A stretch of 64,000 nt of DNA. Source: Anadara kagoshimensis. Lineage: Eukaryota > Mollusca > Bivalvia > Arcoida > Arcidae. The stretch's first letter is position 1, and each line of letters starts with the position of its first letter. Under the pieces are notes generated by a model that was given only the letters and a program-made list of their open reading frames with translations, did no database searches and had not been told where the DNA came from. The stretch spans positions 1,930,501 through 1,994,500 of the forward strand of contig CM037862.1 in NCBI GenBank assembly GCA_021292105.1. The letters run 5' to 3'. Shown one piece after another: positions 60,882-64,000 of the stretch. The position numbers were made by a program, and so were the translations under genes.

Positions 60882-61379
60882 CAGCCGTTTGTTAGCTACA
60901 TCTTGACAGTTTTTCCGACAGCTGCCTCAGCAGCTTTTCACCCACATATCCATATTACAGCCGCTAGGCAGCTGAGCTTTAACTTTGATTCTTTTTGTTA
61001 GTTCACTGTTAAACTTTCGACAGGTCTGTTCTCTTAGTCTCCTGTTGATCACCAATGTAACCACGATTTGACACCAAGCAGCACATGTGTGTAAAGGTAG
61101 ATGGTAGTTCTTTTTTATAGATCACACATAGCACTGTAAATCATAAAATTTCTGTATCAGTTAATTCTGGCAAAATAGTCATTTTAAGATATTCATGTAC
61201 GATTATTTTTAGGTTGTTGGATGATACCCAGTGCAAATGAAGGTGAATTTAGATCAAAATAAAACGTTCGTGAAAGACTTATTTTCATGGTTTCTTACAC
61301 TTGCAAATTTAAGCAAAAATAAAATGAACATGAACATTTCTGAATTTACATCAGTTTTTGTTATTGGGTAATTTTGTAG

Positions 61380-61486
61380 GAGTTGGAGTTATTATTTCAA
61401 GAAAATGATGGACTTCAGCGTAAACTACAAAGTCAAGAAGATGAGTTAGACTACAGAATCAAACACTGATGCAGGAGTTATCCACG
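61380..61486 (+). CDS. GRIPAP1: Mirror of exon e4, frameshifted
   Basis: 107 bp against 108 in the left arm; one T is lost from a TTT run after GATGAG. Confidence 0.85.
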
Positions 61487-62254
61487 GTAAGAAGACTTTA
61501 TTTTAACATAAAAACATACTTGAAACAAAAAGGAAGTAAAATCTGAGTCCTAGGTATACATAGCAACCAATCAACAAATCTAGGAGAATTCAAACTTTTA
61601 AGCATCTTGCAAAGTTAGGAAGGTTTTGAAAATATCTTAAGATTTAGTTTTCATAATTTTCCGACATCTTTATTGTAAAAAGTTCTGGTAATAGACTTCA
61701 AGGGACCGAAAAATGTGAAACAAATTTTATTAGTCATATTCTATTCAATAAAATTTGAAATGGGCAGTGTTTTGGGTATTTTAAATAGAGATTGACAGAT
61801 TAATGGGCCGAGTTTTGTACTCTCTCTTCACATCAATAAAACTAGGGTTAGCTGTGTCCTCAAGGCTTTTTCTGACTTTTTGAAAAAGTGGCCGGGACCA
61901 TGACTTTTTCCATGCAAATTGAGAATTTGAAAATTAAATTTTAGATATTTTATATAAAGAATTGCATATTTATATAATCCCAGTTGTAAATAAGAGAGTA
62001 TAATTGAAAACATCATGTTTATACTGTGTATATGAACTAATACATGTACTAGTATTTTGGATGAGCTGTATAAAGTATAGAACCTAGGTAGTTTGGAAAA
62101 ATAATTCAAAAATTTGGAATATATTCATATTTCTGCTATTGGGAATGAGACCTGATTTTGGCCCACAGTGGAAAAGCCCTGGACCTGACAAGCATGTAGA
62201 CTAAGAACATGGAATAAATATTATGATGTACATGTACATGTATACTAATTACAG

Positions 62255-62401
62255 CTGGTGGCTAGAAATGAAGAACTTGAAAAAAGGTATCAGAATTAGG
62301 AGATAACAAACCAGTAGAGTCTGTTGTAGTTAATACACAGTTAGAGGATGAAGTTAGGAGGTTACAGGCACAGAATACAGCTTTACAAAAAAACTTAACA
62401 G
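62255..62401 (+). CDS. GRIPAP1: Mirror of exon e5, frameshifted
   Basis: 147 bp against 148; GAAAAACAGG has become GAAAAAAGG, removing a base and the Q codon. Confidence 0.85.
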
Positions 62402-62636
62402 GTAATTATAACATGTAATGTATATTTAACAAGAAATACCCATTTTATGGTGGGTGTGGCATGAGAAAATGAAATTTCTGTTTTTGATTGGTGTGACATG
62501 AGAAAAAAGAGTTCTTTTTTTATGGTGGGAGTGGCATGCATGAGAAAAAGTTAGTCCAGTTTTATGAAAAATCCGCTAATGTGTTAAAACTAAGGAAGTT
62601 ACTATTTTGAATATTTTATTAATTTTATCATTTTAG

Positions 62637-62703
62637 CTTGTCAAGAAAAAATTGACAAAGAACATCAGCATAGAACAGGACAAGAAGCTCATTTAGATAA
62701 AAG
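62637..62703 (+). CDS. GRIPAP1: Mirror of exon e6, intact
   Basis: 67 bp, identical to the left-arm exon by eye. Confidence 0.85.
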
Positions 62704-62815
62704 GTATATTATAAATTCACTTGTAAATCTGCAAAAATGTTATAGAGTGTTGAAATTAAAAAAGTCATTAGAAATATCATACATGTATAAAGGAATGTAG
62801 TGGATTTGTAATGTT

Positions 62816-63070
62816 TCATTCATTTATATTGAGATAGTCGGTATTGAGATGGAGTAAGCCATTGAATCCAGAGAAAACCAAAGACATTTGGCAACAAAAT
62901 AAAATAAATCTTTCATCCTCAAGATCTGTCTGGATGGCTTTTGAACATAAAGAGTGAGAGATGCTTTGATACATACTGACATAAGCTGGTATTTCAGACC
63001 AGACCACTTAGCCTTTTACCCCCAGTACAAAGGCATTTAGACCATTTGGTCACTGAGCTCCCCTCCCCAA
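62816..63070 (-). mobile_element. SINE-like element, right arm
   Basis: Mirror of 30895-31150. Confidence 0.5.
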
Positions 63071-63328
63071 GTATAAAGGCATTATACTTAAAGTATAATA
63101 TGAAATCATTTAAAAAACATTCACCATAGATTTTTCTTAGATGTAAAAATAAAATCTTGTTGATTGCTGTTTCTCAGTGATATGAAATTTGTCAAGTTCT
63201 GACTTGTTTTTGTGATTTTCTCAACAAAACAAAATAACTTGTTACTACATTCATCTGCTATAGTGGTATTATTGAGTATTTTGTGTTGGGTAAATCTGTT
63301 AACCAGAGTAATGATAATGTATTTTCAG

Positions 63329-63378
63329 TTCTGATGAACTAAATGCTGATAATGAAGATAGTTTTATATCAGAACAAG
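63329..63378 (+). CDS. GRIPAP1: Mirror of exon e7, intact
   Basis: 50 bp, identical to the left-arm exon by eye. Confidence 0.85.
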
Positions 63379-63447
63379 GTAGATAACTCTTTGTTTTATA
63401 GACTCTTATCATTAATACCAGTCCTACTGTCTGCTTTTTGCAAGCAG

Positions 63448-64000
63448 TGTGAGTGAGTGAGTGAGCAAGTGTACTTGTAAGTGAGTGAGTGAGCAAGTGT
63501 ACTTGTAAGTGAGTGAGTGAGTGAGCAAGTGTACTTGTAAGTGAGTGAGTGAGCAAGTGTACTTGTAAGTGAGTGAGTGAGTGAGCAAGTGTACTTGTAA
63601 GTGAGTGAGTGAGCAAGTGTACTTGTAAGTGAGTGAGTGAGCAAGTGTACTTGTAAGTGAGTGAATGAGTGAGCAAGTGTACTTGTAAGTGAGTGAGTGA
63701 GCAAGTGTACTTGTAAGTGAGTGAGTGAGCAAGTGTACTTGTAAGTGAGTGAGTGAGCAAGTGTACTTGTAAGTGAGTGAATGAGTGAGCAAGTGTACTT
63801 GTAAGTGAGTGAGTGAGCAAGTGTACTTGTAAGTGAGTGAGTGAGCAAGTGTACTTGTAAGTGAGTGAGTGAGTGAGCAAGTGTACTTGTAAGTGAGTGA
63901 GTGAGCAAGTGTACTTGTAAGTGAGTGAGTGAGCAAGTGTACTTGTAAGTGAGTGAATGAGTGAGCAAGTGTACTTGTAAGTGAGTGAGTGAGCAAGTGT
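63448..64000 (-). repeat. 28-bp minisatellite, right arm, cut by window end
   Basis: Reverse complement of the left array, same order of 28- and 32-bp units as far as visible; continues past the window. Confidence 0.95.

Larger units (their letters stand above)
49105..63378 (+). pseudogene. GRIPAP1: Mirror copy of GRIPAP1 exons e1-e7 in the right arm
   Basis: The seven 5' exons reappear in order on the plus strand with the same splice sites: 49105-49171, 50772-50833, 52020-52046, 61380-61486, 62255-62401, 62637-62703 and 63329-63378. The first three are in frame here, while the left arm copies are broken. The fourth lacks one T (GAGTTTAGA becomes GAGTTAGA) and the fifth lacks one base before GGTATC, so this copy cannot be read through. 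The window ends inside the next intron. It may be a technical mirror rather than a second gene; read as a locus it is a 5' fragment without exon 1 or a 3' end. Confidence 0.8.
29966..64000. repeat. Giant palindrome, arms about 17 kb, axis near 46.95 kb
   Basis: Every landmark of the left arm recurs in reverse complement on the right: exons e1-e7, the 52-bp satellite (33.1-41.1 and 52.8-60.9 kb), the other 28-bp array (43.4-44.5 and 49.4-50.5 kb), the (TTTA)n tract, SINEs and the LINE remnant. The sum of paired coordinates drifts only from about 93,880 near the axis to 93,967 at the outer pairs. The right arm is still in the mirrored intronic array at the window edge, so the palindrome extends further. 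See findings on origin. Confidence 0.97.

Noticed and set aside
49105-63378. A true second GRIPAP1 gene
   Set aside because: Only exons e1-e7 are visible, two are frameshifted, and no arm-specific coding substitutions were noticed; a mirror of the same locus explains it better.

Overview
This is an animal nuclear window, AT-rich, intron-rich and dense in repeats. The repeat style (tRNA-derived SINEs, short fold-back elements, dispersed families, long intronic minisatellites) suggests a lophotrochozoan, most likely a mollusc; that is an inference from style, not a proven assignment.

One protein gene can be read. On the minus strand, 26 exons from 44795 down to 11133, all with GT-AG borders and compatible phases, give about 774 residues of a coiled-coil protein that matches vertebrate GRIPAP1 (GRASP-1, a Rab4 effector of recycling endosomes) along its whole length. 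Landmarks are an N-terminal LRTANYELD block, SKKAQ followed by [55 protein letters not shown], the KDGVDD..EKKG..KDLKRQL block, and C-terminal YVMES and LTKNMHL. The first coding exon (under 20 residues) and the last roughly 40 residues were not found.

Layout: 1-11 kb holds no recognised gene, only tandem and dispersed repeats and SINEs. 11.1-33 kb holds GRIPAP1 exons e26 to e4, whose introns carry SINEs, hairpin elements, a 64-bp minisatellite and a 28-bp array. 33.1-41.1 kb is a 52-bp satellite of about 155 units inside the intron between e4 and e3, next to a LINE C-terminal remnant. 41.9-44.8 kb holds e3 to e1 and a second, unrelated 28-bp array. From about 47 kb to the end, everything from about 30 kb to 46.9 kb is repeated in reverse complement: the window is a palindrome of at least 34 kb with its axis near 46.95 kb, running off the right edge.

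The palindrome is the main observation. Two classes of difference separate its arms. The central 1.4 kb (about 46.25-47.64 kb) differs by many substitutions and looks like an old, natural inverted repeat with a short loop. Outside it the arms differ almost only by single-base, mostly homopolymer, indels. In exons these indels are complementary: the left arm is broken in e1, e2 and e3 where the right arm is intact, and the right arm is broken in e4 and e5 where the left arm is intact. This fits fold-back extension or an assembly turn-around at the natural inverted repeat, with the GRIPAP1 5' end lost at the turn. A real genomic inverted duplication is possible but less likely.
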